A stretch of DNA of 64,000 nt from an uncultured Rhodopila sp. (lineage in GTDB: Bacteria > Pseudomonadota > Alphaproteobacteria > Acetobacterales > Acetobacteraceae). Under the pieces are notes generated by a model. It was not told the origin of the DNA. It made no database searches and saw nothing but the letters and a program-made list of their open reading frames with translations. The position numbers and the translations under genes were made by a program. The stretch spans positions 176,724-240,723 of the forward strand of contig CAIZFE010000109.1 of the NCBI GenBank assembly GCA_903932145.1. Direction: 5' to 3'. How positions within the stretch are numbered: position 1 is the first letter of the stretch; every line of letters begins with the position of its first letter. This document shows, piece by piece, positions 34,985-44,260 of this stretch.

Positions 34985-35842
34985 CTATGCTGGCACTGTG
35001 CCGCGAACCACCGTTCGATGCAAAACCCGAGCGTGTTGGTCCATGTCGTAGTTGGTCAGGGCGCGATGGAGCAGGCACCGGTTGTCCCACAGCACCAGAT
35101 CGCCTTGCGTCCATTTATGCGCATAAACAAACGGTTCACTCGTGGCGTGCGCTTCCAGTTCGGCCAGTAGCGCCTGGCCTTCCTCCAGCTTCATCCCGAC
35201 GATATGCGACGCATGATTGCCCATGTACAGCGCCTTCGTTCCGCGCACAGGATGGACTCGCGCGACCGGGTGATCCACCGGGGGCCGTTCACGGATTTGC
35301 GCCTCGGTCGCCGGGGCGCTGCCCGATTTGGTGCGGCTGGACTCCCAACTGTGGACCGCGCGCAAGCCATCGATGCGACGCTTGGTCGTTTCCGGCAACG
35401 CGGCGTAGGCGCGTTCAGTATTTGCGAACTGCGTCGGGCCCCCGGTGGGCGGCAACTGCACAGCATACAGCATTGTCAGCAACGACGGGATGTCGTGATA
35501 AGATTTATCGGAGTGCCAAAAGTAATTCCCGCGCTCCGGCAGCGCACCACTCGGGTTGCCGTCTTCATCCAGGTTCGAAACGGTATGGACCGCGCCGTAT
35601 TTGATCGAGTCCTGATGCCGCCCGACGTGCTGGTCTTCGATCTCGCCGAAATTCAGCGTGAAATGATACTGCTGTTCGTTGTTCAGGTTCTGGTTGCGAA
35701 ACACCAGAATGGGATGTGCGGCAAAAAGGTTCAGAATATGCCGCTTCACCGCCGGAGTCAGGTCCTGCGACAGATCGATGTCCGTGATCTCCACCCCACC
35801 AACCGCGGCAAGCCGTTGCATCGAACCCGCGTCCTCCGCCAT
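34985..35842 (-). CDS. TauD/TfdA-family dioxygenase
   Basis: A 285-aa Fe(II)/2-oxoglutarate dioxygenase. Iron ligands: HxD in YFWHSDKSYHDIPS and a distal His in NRCLLHRALTNYD; the 2-oxoglutarate Arg is in HARVLHRTVVRG. ITDIDLSQDLTPAVKRHIL is the usual N-terminal feature. It is convergent with the luciferase-like gene (24-base gap) and divergent from the ThDP enzyme gene. It is only loosely similar to the dioxygenase at 4869. Confidence 0.88.
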   Translation of the reverse strand: MAEDAGSMQRLAAVGGVEITDIDLSQDLTPAVKRHILNLFAAHPILVFRNQNLNNEQQYHFTLNFGEIEDQHVGRHQDSIKYGAVHTVSNLDEDGNPSGALPERGNYFWHSDKSYHDIPSLLTMLYAVQLPPTGGPTQFANTERAYAALPETTKRRIDGLRAVHSWESSRTKSGSAPATEAQIRERPPVDHPVARVHPVRGTKALYMGNHASHIVGMKLEEGQALLAELEAHATSEPFVYAHKWTQGDLVLWDNRCLLHRALTNYDMDQHARVLHRTVVRGTVPA

Positions 35843-35987
35843 CCGCCCCCCTCCTTATTGAACCCTATGCAAAAACCCTATGCTCGGCCCATCCGCGCGT
35901 CAAATGCACCGCGTGCGCCGAGCACCATGATTTGTGCGAAGCCGCGCATCGCGCCATCATCGCACCCAAGCAAGGGGAAGCACTGTC

Positions 35988-37658
35988 ATGAAAGCATACG
36001 AAGCCATCGCCCAATCGCTGAAAGCCGAGGGGATGACTGACTTTTTCGGCCTGATGGGCGACGGCAACATGTGGCTGTGGGGCGCCCTCTGCCGGGACCC
36101 GGCCATCAAAGGCTACAGCACACGGCACGAATCCATGGCCGTCTCGGCGGCGGATGGTTACGCCCGCACCACCGGCAGGGTCGGCGTCTGCATGGTCACC
36201 TGCGGACCCGGCATCACCCAGTGCGGCACATCATTGATCGCCGCTTACCGGGGCCGCACACCCGTTGTGATGATTGCCGGAGAGATCAAGGCCGGCGCGA
36301 AAAACAAGACCCAGTCCATGGACCAGCGCCGCTTTGTCGAGGCCAGCTACGCAAGGTTCCACACCGTCACCAGCCTCGACAACATGGCCGAGGAAATCGC
36401 CGAGGCATTCTACACCGCCCGCGTTCATCGCGTACCGGTCGTTTTGAACCTGCCAATGGATTTGCAGGAGGATGAGATCGACTGGGACTATGAATATCGC
36501 CCCTCCACCGATTTCCTGCCGCCACGCATGGAAACCCCGAGCGCGGACGCGCTGGCCCCGATCATCGAGAAACTGATCGCCGCGAAACGACCGGTTATCA
36601 TCGCCGGACGCGGTGCGCGCGCCGCCAACGCCAGGGACGCCATTCTCGACGTGGCCGAACGGACCGGCGCCCTGCTGGCGACGTCGTTGCAAGGCAAAGG
36701 ATATTTCGCCGGCCAACCGTGGGATATCGGCATCGCGGGCGCGTTTGCCTCCGCCCCGTCCGAACACCTTCTGGCCGATGCCGACTTCGTTTTGGGTGTT
36801 GGGGCAGAGCTTGGGTATTACACAACGGAAGGCGGCCTGTTGTTCCCCTCGGCCGAGGTGGCCCGCATAGACATCAAGGCGGCACCGGAGGAAATCGGCG
36901 TCATTCCGGGTCTGTATGTGCAAGGCGACGGGCGCAAAGCGATGGCGGCGATCAATGATGCCCTGGCTGCGCGCCAGGTCCGCAAGGACGGTTTCCGCAC
37001 GCAGGCTACGCGGGTGGTTCTGGACGCGCCCGCCCACAAACACGAAGCGCCGGGCGATGGACTCGATCCGCGCGCACTGGCCGGGCATCTCGGCGCCGGA
37101 TTACCAAAGGGCGTCCTGCTGACCTGCGGTGCCGGTCATTTCTTCTCCTGGATCGGCATGTACATGCCGTTGCCGGAGGGTGCCGAAATCCAATACTCGT
37201 ACAACTTCGGCGCGGTCGGCCAGGGCATCGGCGTCGCGATCGGCACCGGCGCGGGCAATCCCGGCCGCCAGCATGTCGCGGTTGAAGGCGACGGCAGCCT
37301 GATGTTCAACATTCAGGAACTGGAAACGATCGTCCGCCAGAAGATGCAAATGGTGCTGATCGTCTGGAACGATTCCGGTTATGGCGCCGAGGTCCACAAA
37401 CTTGTGGCAAAAGGCTTCGACGAAAAACTGGCCCAATGGGACTCACCCGATTTCGTTGCCATCGCAAAAGCCTTTGGCGGTGACGGGGTCAAACTGTTGA
37501 CCGCATCGGACATCGGCGGCGCGGTTGCCGAAGGTCTGCGCAAAGGCGGCCTGTATCTGATCGATGCTCGGGTGTCGCCCACCACGCCGACCGATCCGTA
37601 CGCGAAGAACTACTTCGGCACCGAAAGCAAAGCCCCGCTGCTGCGGCCGGTCGCCTGA
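35988..37658 (+). CDS. Thiamine-diphosphate-dependent enzyme (acetolactate synthase/benzoylformate decarboxylase superfamily)
   Basis: A 556-aa three-domain ThDP enzyme. The Pyr domain has the catalytic Glu in YSTRHESMAVSAADGYART; the middle domain has RPVIIAGRGARAANARD; the PP domain carries VEGDGSLMFNIQELETI and NDSGYGAEV, the GDG...N metal/ThDP motif. ATG 35988 gives the family N-terminus MKAYEAIAQSLKAEG. Branch (decarboxylase, ligase or hydrolase) cannot be fixed by eye. TGATG overlap with the CoxG-like gene implies the two work together. Confidence 0.86.
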   Translation: MKAYEAIAQSLKAEGMTDFFGLMGDGNMWLWGALCRDPAIKGYSTRHESMAVSAADGYARTTGRVGVCMVTCGPGITQCGTSLIAAYRGRTPVVMIAGEIKAGAKNKTQSMDQRRFVEASYARFHTVTSLDNMAEEIAEAFYTARVHRVPVVLNLPMDLQEDEIDWDYEYRPSTDFLPPRMETPSADALAPIIEKLIAAKRPVIIAGRGARAANARDAILDVAERTGALLATSLQGKGYFAGQPWDIGIAGAFASAPSEHLLADADFVLGVGAELGYYTTEGGLLFPSAEVARIDIKAAPEEIGVIPGLYVQGDGRKAMAAINDALAARQVRKDGFRTQATRVVLDAPAHKHEAPGDGLDPRALAGHLGAGLPKGVLLTCGAGHFFSWIGMYMPLPEGAEIQYSYNFGAVGQGIGVAIGTGAGNPGRQHVAVEGDGSLMFNIQELETIVRQKMQMVLIVWNDSGYGAEVHKLVAKGFDEKLAQWDSPDFVAIAKAFGGDGVKLLTASDIGGAVAEGLRKGGLYLIDARVSPTTPTDPYAKNYFGTESKAPLLRPVA

Positions 37659-38242
37659 TGCATTTCGAAGGATCGTTCCGCGTCCCCGGCAAACCAGCCG
37701 ACGTCATCCGCCGGTTTGCCGACGTGCCGCGCATGGCCAAGTGCATGCCGGGTGCGGTGCTGGAGCCTCAGGCCGAGGACGGGTCATGGCCCGGCGCGAT
37801 GGTGGTCACGTTCGGACCCAAGAAGATCAGCTTCAAAGGCCGCGTCACCCCGGCGTTCGATTTTGACGCGCTGACCGGAGCGCTGCACGGCCGGGGTGCG
37901 GCCGACATGCGGGCGGCCAGGATCGGGGTGAAGGTTAACTTCACCCTACGGAACGATCCGGCCGCGCCGGCCCCGTCGACCGTCGTGGATATCGTTTCAG
38001 ACGCTGAACTCGGAGGCGTGCTGGCAGATTTCGCCCGCACCGGCGGCGTCGCGGTCGCCAATGTCATCATGGCGGATTTTGCCCGCCGGGCGGCGGAGGA
38101 ATTCGCGCAGGATGAGGCCGTGGAGGAGCCCGTATCGACGGCGGCGCCTCAATCGGTGCCCCTCGCGGCGCACGGTCTGCTGTGGGCCGTCATCAAGGCC
38201 CAATTCATGCGGCTCGGAAAATGGTTGCGGATCGTTCGCTAA
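37658..38242 (+). CDS. SRPBCC/CoxG-family protein
   Basis: A 194-aa protein of the carbon-monoxide-dehydrogenase-subunit-G (CoxG) family. MHFEGSFRVPGKPADVIRRF, KCMPGAVLE and FKGRVTPAFDFD fit the START-like beta-fold; TVVDIVSDAELGGVLADFAR, a helical region and a hydrophobic C-terminal end (LLWAVIKAQFMRLGKWL) complete it, as in CoxG proteins that bind the membrane. Coupled by TGATG to the ThDP enzyme. No CO dehydrogenase genes are nearby, so it probably serves as a chaperone or lipid/ligand-binding partner of another enzyme. Confidence 0.8.
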   Translation: MHFEGSFRVPGKPADVIRRFADVPRMAKCMPGAVLEPQAEDGSWPGAMVVTFGPKKISFKGRVTPAFDFDALTGALHGRGAADMRAARIGVKVNFTLRNDPAAPAPSTVVDIVSDAELGGVLADFARTGGVAVANVIMADFARRAAEEFAQDEAVEEPVSTAAPQSVPLAAHGLLWAVIKAQFMRLGKWLRIVR

Positions 38243-38310
38243 ATTAATAAATTGGTGACGAACCGAACTGACCATTGACCGGCCCGCGGCTAATAACTGT
38301 CTACATTAAC

Positions 38311-38420
38311 GTTGACTTACTGCCATTCCACGTCCGGCATGACCCGTTTTTTCCTGACCACCCATGCCTCGTCAGTGCCGCCACAGGTGGCCCGGACAAG
38401 CCGGGCCATGACGGATTGGC
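38311..38420. repeat. Dispersed palindromic repeat, copy C
   Basis: Starts GTTGACTTACTGCCATTCC, runs through ACGTCCGGCATGACCCG and, after a spacer, ends GTGGCCCGGACAAGCCGGGC plus CATGACGG. The right arm GGCCCGGACAAGCCGGGCC folds on itself (7-bp stem). Lies at the convergent ends of the CoxG-like and dehydrogenase genes, so it may double as a terminator. Confidence 0.75.
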
Positions 38421-38467
38421 CGTTTGCGCAACGAGATGTGGCCGTCCGTCAGGGCCTACGCGTATCG

Positions 38468-39514
38468 CTACCCGGCCGTCAGCCGCTGCACCAACGCCAT
38501 CGCGAAATCATTCGTCGATGCCTTACCGCCCAAATCGCCGGTTCGCACCTTGTCCTGGTTCAGCACCTGATCGATCGCCTTGCGCAATTGCCGTGCATGG
38601 TCGGTCAACCCGACATGATCCAGCATCAAACCGGCCGCCAGCAGCAACGCCGTTGGATTGGCAATGCCCTTGCCCGCGATATCGGGCGCCGAGCCATGCA
38701 CAGCCTCAAAGATCGCCGCATTCAACCCGATATTCGCGCCGGGAGCCGCCCCCAACCCGCCGACCAGACCAGCAATCAAATCCGACAGGATATCGCCGAA
38801 CAGATTCGTCGTTACGATCACGTCAAACTGCCACGGGTTCAGCACAAGCTGCATGGCGCAGGCATCGACAATCCGCTCATCGCACGCGATGCGGCCCGCG
38901 TATTCCTTCGCGATCTCCTGCCCGGCTTCCAAGAACACCCCGGTCAGCGCCTTCAGCACGTTCGCCTTATGCACCAGCGTGACCTTCTTGCGGCCCATCT
39001 TCAGCGCATGCTCGAACGCATAGCGCACGATCCGCCGCGAGCCGTCGCGAGTGTTTACACCGGAGGAGATTGCCACCGCATGCGGATCGTCACCGATCGG
39101 GATGTAATGCTCGAACGCAACGTACAGTCCTTCCAGATTTTCCCGCACCAGGATCAGATCAATATCCTCGTAGCGCCCGCCCGGAACCAGGCTGTGGGCG
39201 GGACGCAGGTTGGCATAAAGCTGGAATTCCTCCCGCAGGCGCACGTTGACCGACCGGAAGCCACCGCCGACCGGCGTGGTCAGCGGCCCCTTCAGGGCCA
39301 GCTTGTTTCGGCGGATACTCTCCAACGTCGCGGCCGGCAGCGGATCGCCGCCCGCTGCGATCCCGGCCATGCCGCCCTGCTGTAGTTCCCAGTCGAACGG
39401 AGCGCCCAGCGCATCTAGCACCTTGATCACGGCATCCACGATCTCCGGCCCGATGCCGTCTCCGGGGATTAACGTCGCCGGGATTTTGTTGCTGCCGTGC
39501 GTGGGAATGCTCAT
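38468..39514 (-). CDS. Isocitrate/isopropylmalate dehydrogenase family enzyme (probable NAD-type isocitrate dehydrogenase)
   Basis: A 348-aa beta-decarboxylating dehydrogenase. Motifs: TLIPGDGIGPEIVDAVI, the substrate-binding LKGPLTTPVGGGFRSVN and NVRLREEFQLYANLRPA, KANVLKALTGVF with the catalytic Lys, and NLFGDILSDLIAGLVGG. The TPVGGG...SVNV..R pattern (Ser in the phosphorylation-site region, R..L.LYAN.RP) favours the mitochondrial/NAD-type isocitrate dehydrogenases over isopropylmalate dehydrogenase. It stands alone without leuCD. Exact substrate needs phylogeny. Confidence 0.82.
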   Translation of the reverse strand: MSIPTHGSNKIPATLIPGDGIGPEIVDAVIKVLDALGAPFDWELQQGGMAGIAAGGDPLPAATLESIRRNKLALKGPLTTPVGGGFRSVNVRLREEFQLYANLRPAHSLVPGGRYEDIDLILVRENLEGLYVAFEHYIPIGDDPHAVAISSGVNTRDGSRRIVRYAFEHALKMGRKKVTLVHKANVLKALTGVFLEAGQEIAKEYAGRIACDERIVDACAMQLVLNPWQFDVIVTTNLFGDILSDLIAGLVGGLGAAPGANIGLNAAIFEAVHGSAPDIAGKGIANPTALLLAAGLMLDHVGLTDHARQLRKAIDQVLNQDKVRTGDLGGKASTNDFAMALVQRLTAG

Positions 39515-39675
39515 GTGCGATTGCTCATCGAAGGGGGTTCAAGTGGCTGTGATCGTATAATCCCGCGGCACCGGCGATGATACAGATCAAACGGCGCCGC
39601 CGCGTGGCATCATGCCGGCGTTGACATTGTCTAACTTTTATGTTAGTCAAGAAATATGAGCATACGACGCCAATC

Positions 39676-40491
39676 ATGATCCGGCCTGCCACGCCTGATC
39701 CCGCACAGGACCGGGCCGGCCGCACCATGCCGGCCCCCACTTTGCCGGAACGCCTCGCGGCTCTGCTGCACGTCGTGCGCGTCTTGCTCGGCCACGGCCG
39801 TCGTCTCGTTGAAACCGTCCCGCATCGCGTTGCCGATGTGGAATTCGCTATCGTGGCCGGGGTTTGCGGCACCTACACGCTGCCGACCATCCTCGTTCGG
39901 CTACAGCGCGGCATCCTGCGGGCGATGGCTTTGGAGCGTTACCTGCTCTCCCGCGCCGACAAGGGTCGCGAGATTGGATTCGTGTACCAGCGCGAACGCA
40001 CGCCGGCCAAGCCGCCGGCCAAACCGGAGGCTTCTGAAGAGGCGGCAAGCAAAGTCCCGGGTGGCCGGCCCGAGCCGGCCGAGTCCGGCCATGACGAAAA
40101 GACGCCCAGGCGTCCCGCGTTCGATCCGGACGATCTCCGCATCCCTACGCCCGAGGAACTCGATGCCGAGGTGCGCCGCCGCCCGTTCGGCCGCACCATC
40201 CTCGCCATCTGCATGGACCTCGCCGTGATCCCCGGGTTCTGCACCGGCCCGTTCTGGAATCAGATATCCGACACGCTCATGAACTATGGTGGCAGCTTCA
40301 CGACGCTGTTTAAAATGCGCGAGCACCGTGAGATATCGTTTCAGAAAGAGCGGGATAAAAAGCCGGATTCCTGGTGCTTTGCCTGGAGGCACCCGCCATT
40401 GGAGACGGTTCGTCAAGTGCTGGGTTACCTGATCGGCGAGGCGCCCATTTCGGACCCGTTCGATCCGTTACGGGCCACCGCTCCACCCTGA
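39676..40491 (+). CDS. Hypothetical protein containing a repeat-derived segment
   Basis: A 271-aa protein of unknown function. N-terminal part is helical (PERLAALLHVVRVLLGHGR, then VEFAIVAGVCGTYTLPTILV, a possible membrane-associated helix); the middle (about 110-150) is low-complexity Lys/Pro/Glu and encodes GGRPEPAESGHDEK, whose DNA matches the dispersed palindromic repeat; the C-terminal part has IPTPEELDAEVRRRPFGRT and a Trp-rich end. Start uncertain: ATG 39676 chosen; ATG 39640 and 39727 are alternatives. Confidence 0.5.
   Translation: MIRPATPDPAQDRAGRTMPAPTLPERLAALLHVVRVLLGHGRRLVETVPHRVADVEFAIVAGVCGTYTLPTILVRLQRGILRAMALERYLLSRADKGREIGFVYQRERTPAKPPAKPEASEEAASKVPGGRPEPAESGHDEKTPRRPAFDPDDLRIPTPEELDAEVRRRPFGRTILAICMDLAVIPGFCTGPFWNQISDTLMNYGGSFTTLFKMREHREISFQKERDKKPDSWCFAWRHPPLETVRQVLGYLIGEAPISDPFDPLRATAPP
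40061..40095. repeat. Palindromic repeat inside a coding region, copy F
   Basis: GTGGCCGGCCCGAGCCGGCC followed by GAGTCCGGCCATGACG matches the right arm of the intergenic repeat family (GTGGCCCGGACAAGCCGGGC, CATGACG) with insertions. It lies in the low-complexity middle of the hypothetical gene, keeping the frame open. Confidence 0.45.
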
Positions 40492-40609
40492 TCCCCGTCT
40501 TCCCGGACATGCGTCCCACCCTCTGATTCCGGGGGCGCTTGTGCGTGTCCACCGCGATGCATGGTGACCGCCGAGTGGTTCAGCCGTTCTCGTTGGGCCA
40601 TCGGCCCGT

Positions 40610-41122
40610 TCACCCGATCGCCGTGGCCGCCGCCTTGGCCCACGCCAACCGGGACGACCGGTGATGCGCATGGCAAATCGCCACCGCCAGCGCATCGGCC
40701 GCATCCGCGCGGCGCAGCGTCGCACCCGGCAAAAGCCGGCGGACCATCATCATCACCTGGTCCTTGTCCGCGCCGCCGGTGCCGACGACCGCCAGTTTCA
40801 CCGTCTTCGCCGCATACTCGGTGATCGGCACGCCCGCCAGCGCCGGAGTCAGCAAGGCAACACCGCGCGCATACCCTAGCTTCAGCGTCGCCGCGCCGTT
40901 GCGGTTGACATAGGTTTCCTCGACCGCCGCCTCGGCCGGACGGTGCAGTTCCAACAGAGCCATCAGTCCATCATGCAGCATTTTCAAACGTGCCGGCACC
41001 GAGTCGCCGCTGTCCGTGGCGATCACCCCGTCGGCGACATGCTTCAGACGGTTGCCGTCCACATCGATCACGCCCCAACCCATGAACCGCAATCCCGGAT
41101 CGATCCCCATCAGCCTGACCAT
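40610..41122 (-). CDS. ruvC: Holliday junction endonuclease RuvC
   Basis: A 170-aa RuvC, the resolvase that cuts Holliday junctions with RuvAB. Catalytic acids: Asp in [14 protein letters not shown], Glu in [19 protein letters not shown], and the C-terminal pair in [21 protein letters not shown] 41122 ([10 protein letters not shown]) is chosen over the longer open frame to 41218. ruvA and ruvB are not adjacent; yebC, which commonly sits next to ruvC, is 1 kb away across a methyltransferase gene. Confidence 0.95.
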   Translation of the reverse strand: MVRLMGIDPGLRFMGWGVIDVDGNRLKHVADGVIATDSGDSVPARLKMLHDGLMALLELHRPAEAAVEETYVNRNGAATLKLGYARGVALLTPALAGVPITEYAAKTVKLAVVGTGGADKDQVMMMVRRLLPGATLRRADAADALAVAICHAHHRSSRLAWAKAAATAIG

Positions 41123-41268
41123 TGGCGAATCGCATTCCTTGCACTGTGCCGCCTGCTTATACAGGCGCGGCCAGGCGAACAATGCCAACGCGCGCGGTTG
41201 CTCTGGACGCCTTGGCACTGTCCTGCCATGACGGTCACGCCTGCATGCGTAAACGGGAGATACTCTTG

Positions 41269-42036
41269 ATGCCCTCGGCCACTTTCACCGCCGGAACGGT
41301 CAGCAACTCGGTGCCGATGCTCGCCGGCCCCCGCCATGAGCAGATCCTCGCGGCCATGCATGCCACCCTGCAGCCGCGCACCTACCTCGAAATCGGCGTC
41401 GATCACGGGGAGACCTTACGGTTGGCCCATTGTCCGTCGATCGGCATCGATCCGGACATGGACATCAGCCAGCAGGTCATCGGCGACAAGACCGCCTGCC
41501 TGTTGTTTCGTATGCCAAGCGACCGCTTTTTCGGCGCATTCGATCCGGTGACGCTGCTGGGTGACAAGGTCGATTTCGCATTCCTGGACGGCATGCACCT
41601 GTTCGAGTTCCTGTTGCGCGACTTTATCAATGTCGAGCGTTCCTGCCGGCGGAACTCGGTGATCGTGTTGCATGACTGCATTCCGACCGACCCGTACCTG
41701 TCCCGCCGCCATCGACTGGATGAATCCCTCCGGGGCATCACCCGGATTCCCGGCGGCTGGTGCGGCGACGTCTGGAAGACCGTTTTGATCCTGCGCCAAT
41801 ATCGGCCGGACCTGCGCATCCACAGCTTCGATTCCGCCCTGACCGGGATCGTACTGGTCACCAATCTCGACCCCGGATCGGACGTGCTGGAGCAAAACTA
41901 TGCCGAAGCGGTCGAAACGTTCGCACCGCTGACGCTGCAGGACTACGGCCTGAAGCGGTATATTGATGAACTGGTCGTCAAAGATGCCCAGTTATTAATG
42001 GACCCGGTGCATCTGGCGCAGTTTGTCTGGCTGTAG
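41269..42036 (+). CDS. Class I SAM-dependent methyltransferase-like protein
   Basis: A 255-aa protein of the Methyltransf_24 type. [15 protein letters not shown] is the SAM-binding motif [18 protein letters not shown] and [16 protein letters not shown] follow the pattern of this group, where HD residues bind metal. GGGAG nine bases before ATG 41269 supports the start. Inserted between ruvC and yebC in opposite orientation. Substrate unknown; relatives often modify sugars or cephalosporin-like compounds. Confidence 0.75.
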   Translation: MPSATFTAGTVSNSVPMLAGPRHEQILAAMHATLQPRTYLEIGVDHGETLRLAHCPSIGIDPDMDISQQVIGDKTACLLFRMPSDRFFGAFDPVTLLGDKVDFAFLDGMHLFEFLLRDFINVERSCRRNSVIVLHDCIPTDPYLSRRHRLDESLRGITRIPGGWCGDVWKTVLILRQYRPDLRIHSFDSALTGIVLVTNLDPGSDVLEQNYAEAVETFAPLTLQDYGLKRYIDELVVKDAQLLMDPVHLAQFVWL

Positions 42037-42050
42037 TCCCGATCGCCTTA

Positions 42051-42147
42051 CCGTCATGGCCCGGCTTGTCCGGGCCAACTATCGCGGCACCGCCGTGGCA
42101 TGGTTGGCCCGGACAAGCCGGGCCACGACGGACGTGGAATGGCTGAC
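42051..42147. repeat. Dispersed palindromic repeat, complete copy D
   Basis: CCGTCATGGCCCGGCTTGTC plus CGGGCCAAC, a 35-base spacer, then GGTTGGCCCGGACAAGCCGG plus GCCACGACGGACGTGGAATGG. Each arm folds on itself (GGCCCGG-CTTGT-CCGGGCC) and the two arms are inverted copies of each other, so a long hairpin is possible. Lies between convergent methyltransferase and yebC genes, where it could act as a two-way terminator. Confidence 0.8.
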
Positions 42148-42160
42148 GATATGACCTCGA

Positions 42161-42910
42161 TCAGCCCGACAGTTTCTGCATGACCGCGTCCGGAATATCG
42201 AAGTTCGCATAGACGTTCTGCACGTCGTCGTTCTCTTCCAGCGCGTCCAGCAGCTTCAGCAGCCCGCCCGCCCGGTCCTCATCAAGGGTGACCGAAATCG
42301 TCGGCCGCCATTCCAGTTTAGCGCCTTCCGGTGCCCCGAACCGAGTCTCCAATGCGTCACGAACCGAGAAAAAATCCTCGATCGGACAAGTGATCTCGTG
42401 CCCCTCGGCATCGCTTTCGGCGTTTTCCGCCCCGGCTTCGATCGCCGCCTCCAGCATATCGTCGGCACTGGCGACGGACGCGGTGTAGCGGATGACGCCC
42501 AACCGGTTGAACATGAAGCTGACCGAATTGGTCTCGCCCAACGCCCCGCCATGTTTGGCGAATGCCGAACGAACATCCGACGCGGTGCGATTGCGGTTGT
42601 CCGTCAACGCCTCGACGATGACGGCGACGCCGGCCGGGCCGTAGCCCTCGTAACGCACATCCATGTATTCGTCGCCGCCACCGGCGCCGGCCGCCTTCTT
42701 GATCGCCCGATCGACGGTGTCCTTCGGCATGTTGGCCTGCCGCGCCGAGGTCACAGCGGCGCGTAATCGGGGATTGGATGCCGGATCGGGCAACCCGTGC
42801 CGGGCTGAAACCGTGATCTCCCGGATTAACCGGGCGAACTGCCGCGCGCGCCGAGCGTCCTGGGCGCCCTTGCGGTGCATAATGTTCTTGAACTGGGAAT
42901 GGCCTGCCAT
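42161..42910 (-). CDS. yebC: YebC/PmpR/TACO1-family protein
   Basis: A 249-aa member of the YebC family. [20 protein letters not shown] (variant of the MAGHSKW.NI..RK start), [37 protein letters not shown] cut here, and [18 protein letters not shown] are all diagnostic. Members act as DNA-binding regulators or as translation factors that relieve ribosome stalling at proline stretches. Normal length. Confidence 0.95.
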   Translation of the reverse strand: MAGHSQFKNIMHRKGAQDARRARQFARLIREITVSARHGLPDPASNPRLRAAVTSARQANMPKDTVDRAIKKAAGAGGGDEYMDVRYEGYGPAGVAVIVEALTDNRNRTASDVRSAFAKHGGALGETNSVSFMFNRLGVIRYTASVASADDMLEAAIEAGAENAESDAEGHEITCPIEDFFSVRDALETRFGAPEGAKLEWRPTISVTLDEDRAGGLLKLLDALEENDDVQNVYANFDIPDAVMQKLSG

Positions 42911-43003
42911 GGGTCGATGATCAGCTCTTGTTGGATGGACGCCGCTTCATAGCGCGCCGGGCGGCAACGCGAAACGCCCCATTGGGACACACTTCGCAGC
43001 CGA

Positions 43004-44260
43004 TCACATCGGCCGGTGTGGCGTGACGGTTCGGACGCACCCGTCGCCGGTCGCGTTTTCAAGCGCGGTCAGCACCGGATGCAGTTGCTCGCAAACGAAT
43101 GTCTGGCGCTGGGTTCGGATGTTTTCATTGCGGACAGCGACGGTGTCAGGCGTCAGAACCGCACCGAAAACCGGCGCGTCGCTGCCGAACATCCGTTGGA
43201 TCATGACATCGCCGAGTTGCTTCTTGAACTGCGTCGGCTCCCAGAACCAACTCATGGGGGTACGGCGATCACCGGCCGGCGGCACGGCTTCGGTATTGAA
43301 CGTGCTGTAATCCAGGAAATCCCACACTGTGACCGCGGCATCCCCGGCCGACGTCAGGGCGGTGAGTTCAGTCTTCAGTTGCTCGACACGGGGCCAGAGT
43401 CCGGCGCGCCAATCCAGCTCCAGTGCATCAACGTGATGGGGCGCGATCACCAACGTGAGTTTGACATCATGCGTCCGCGCGAACGCGATAATCGCGGCCA
43501 CGGCATCCAGGTCCGGCAACGGCCCGGGCCAGTTCGCCATAATCCGACCCAGCCTGCGTGCCCGTTCAGCCTCTTTGGCGTCCTTCCGCGCGAACAGATC
43601 GTGCATGCCGGTCATCCGGGCGGCATCGATGAAATCTGCCTCTGTGCCGGAACCGTCGGGCGCGAGGTCGAGACCATTCGGCTGCCCCTGCGACGCGACC
43701 GTGGTCAGGCTGTCGATCAGTGATCGCATTGTCGCAACCGAAAGGAAGATGTCCCTGGCCCGCTGCGCCGGTCTGTCGGGGTTGGGTTCGCCGGCCGGCA
43801 GAAACCGGAAACGCCGATCGGCTTCAACCCGGGCGGGGTCCAGGTTCTCCGGGCCAAAAAAGTTCTGAAAATCCAGGAATACGACGGCCGCCTTAACCCC
43901 GCCGGTGGCAACCGCCTCTTGCAAAATACGCAAACCGGTGGAGGTCTCGTACACGCCCGGAATGCCGTAATTGAACACCGGCCCCATCGAAGCGGGCCAG
44001 CCCGGCGCGGCGGCGTCGATACCGACGTGGACCGGCGCGGCCCCGATCACGACGGTTGCCGGACGGAACCGTGCCACCTGATTGGTCTTCGCCAGCATCG
44101 TATGGTCCCGGGTGGCCGGCTTGGACCGGCTGATTCCGGCCATCCGCGGCATCCCGAACACCTCGTACGGATCGACGCACAGATTGACGGTGACGGCCAG
44201 AATGCCGAGGCCCAAGAGACTGATGGCCCACACCCGCAGGAACGCGTTGGGTCCCCGCAT
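43004..44260 (-). CDS. DltD/AlgX-like membrane-anchored protein of an acyltransferase cluster
   Basis: A 418-aa protein with an N-terminal membrane anchor (VWAISLLGLGILAVTVNLCV) and a large periplasmic part. VVIGAAPVHVGIDAAAPGWP sits where relatives have a GSS-type SGNH nucleophile, but the Ser is replaced by Ala (GAAP). Further blocks: AVVFLDFQNFFGPEN, LVIAPHHVDALEL and VWDFLDYSTFN. Its ATG overlaps the MBOAT stop (ATGA). By position it corresponds to DltD or AlgX/PatB of acyl-transfer systems. The missing Ser suggests a binding rather than catalytic role. Confidence 0.65.
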   Translation of the reverse strand: MRGPNAFLRVWAISLLGLGILAVTVNLCVDPYEVFGMPRMAGISRSKPATRDHTMLAKTNQVARFRPATVVIGAAPVHVGIDAAAPGWPASMGPVFNYGIPGVYETSTGLRILQEAVATGGVKAAVVFLDFQNFFGPENLDPARVEADRRFRFLPAGEPNPDRPAQRARDIFLSVATMRSLIDSLTTVASQGQPNGLDLAPDGSGTEADFIDAARMTGMHDLFARKDAKEAERARRLGRIMANWPGPLPDLDAVAAIIAFARTHDVKLTLVIAPHHVDALELDWRAGLWPRVEQLKTELTALTSAGDAAVTVWDFLDYSTFNTEAVPPAGDRRTPMSWFWEPTQFKKQLGDVMIQRMFGSDAPVFGAVLTPDTVAVRNENIRTQRQTFVCEQLHPVLTALENATGDGCVRTVTPHRPM

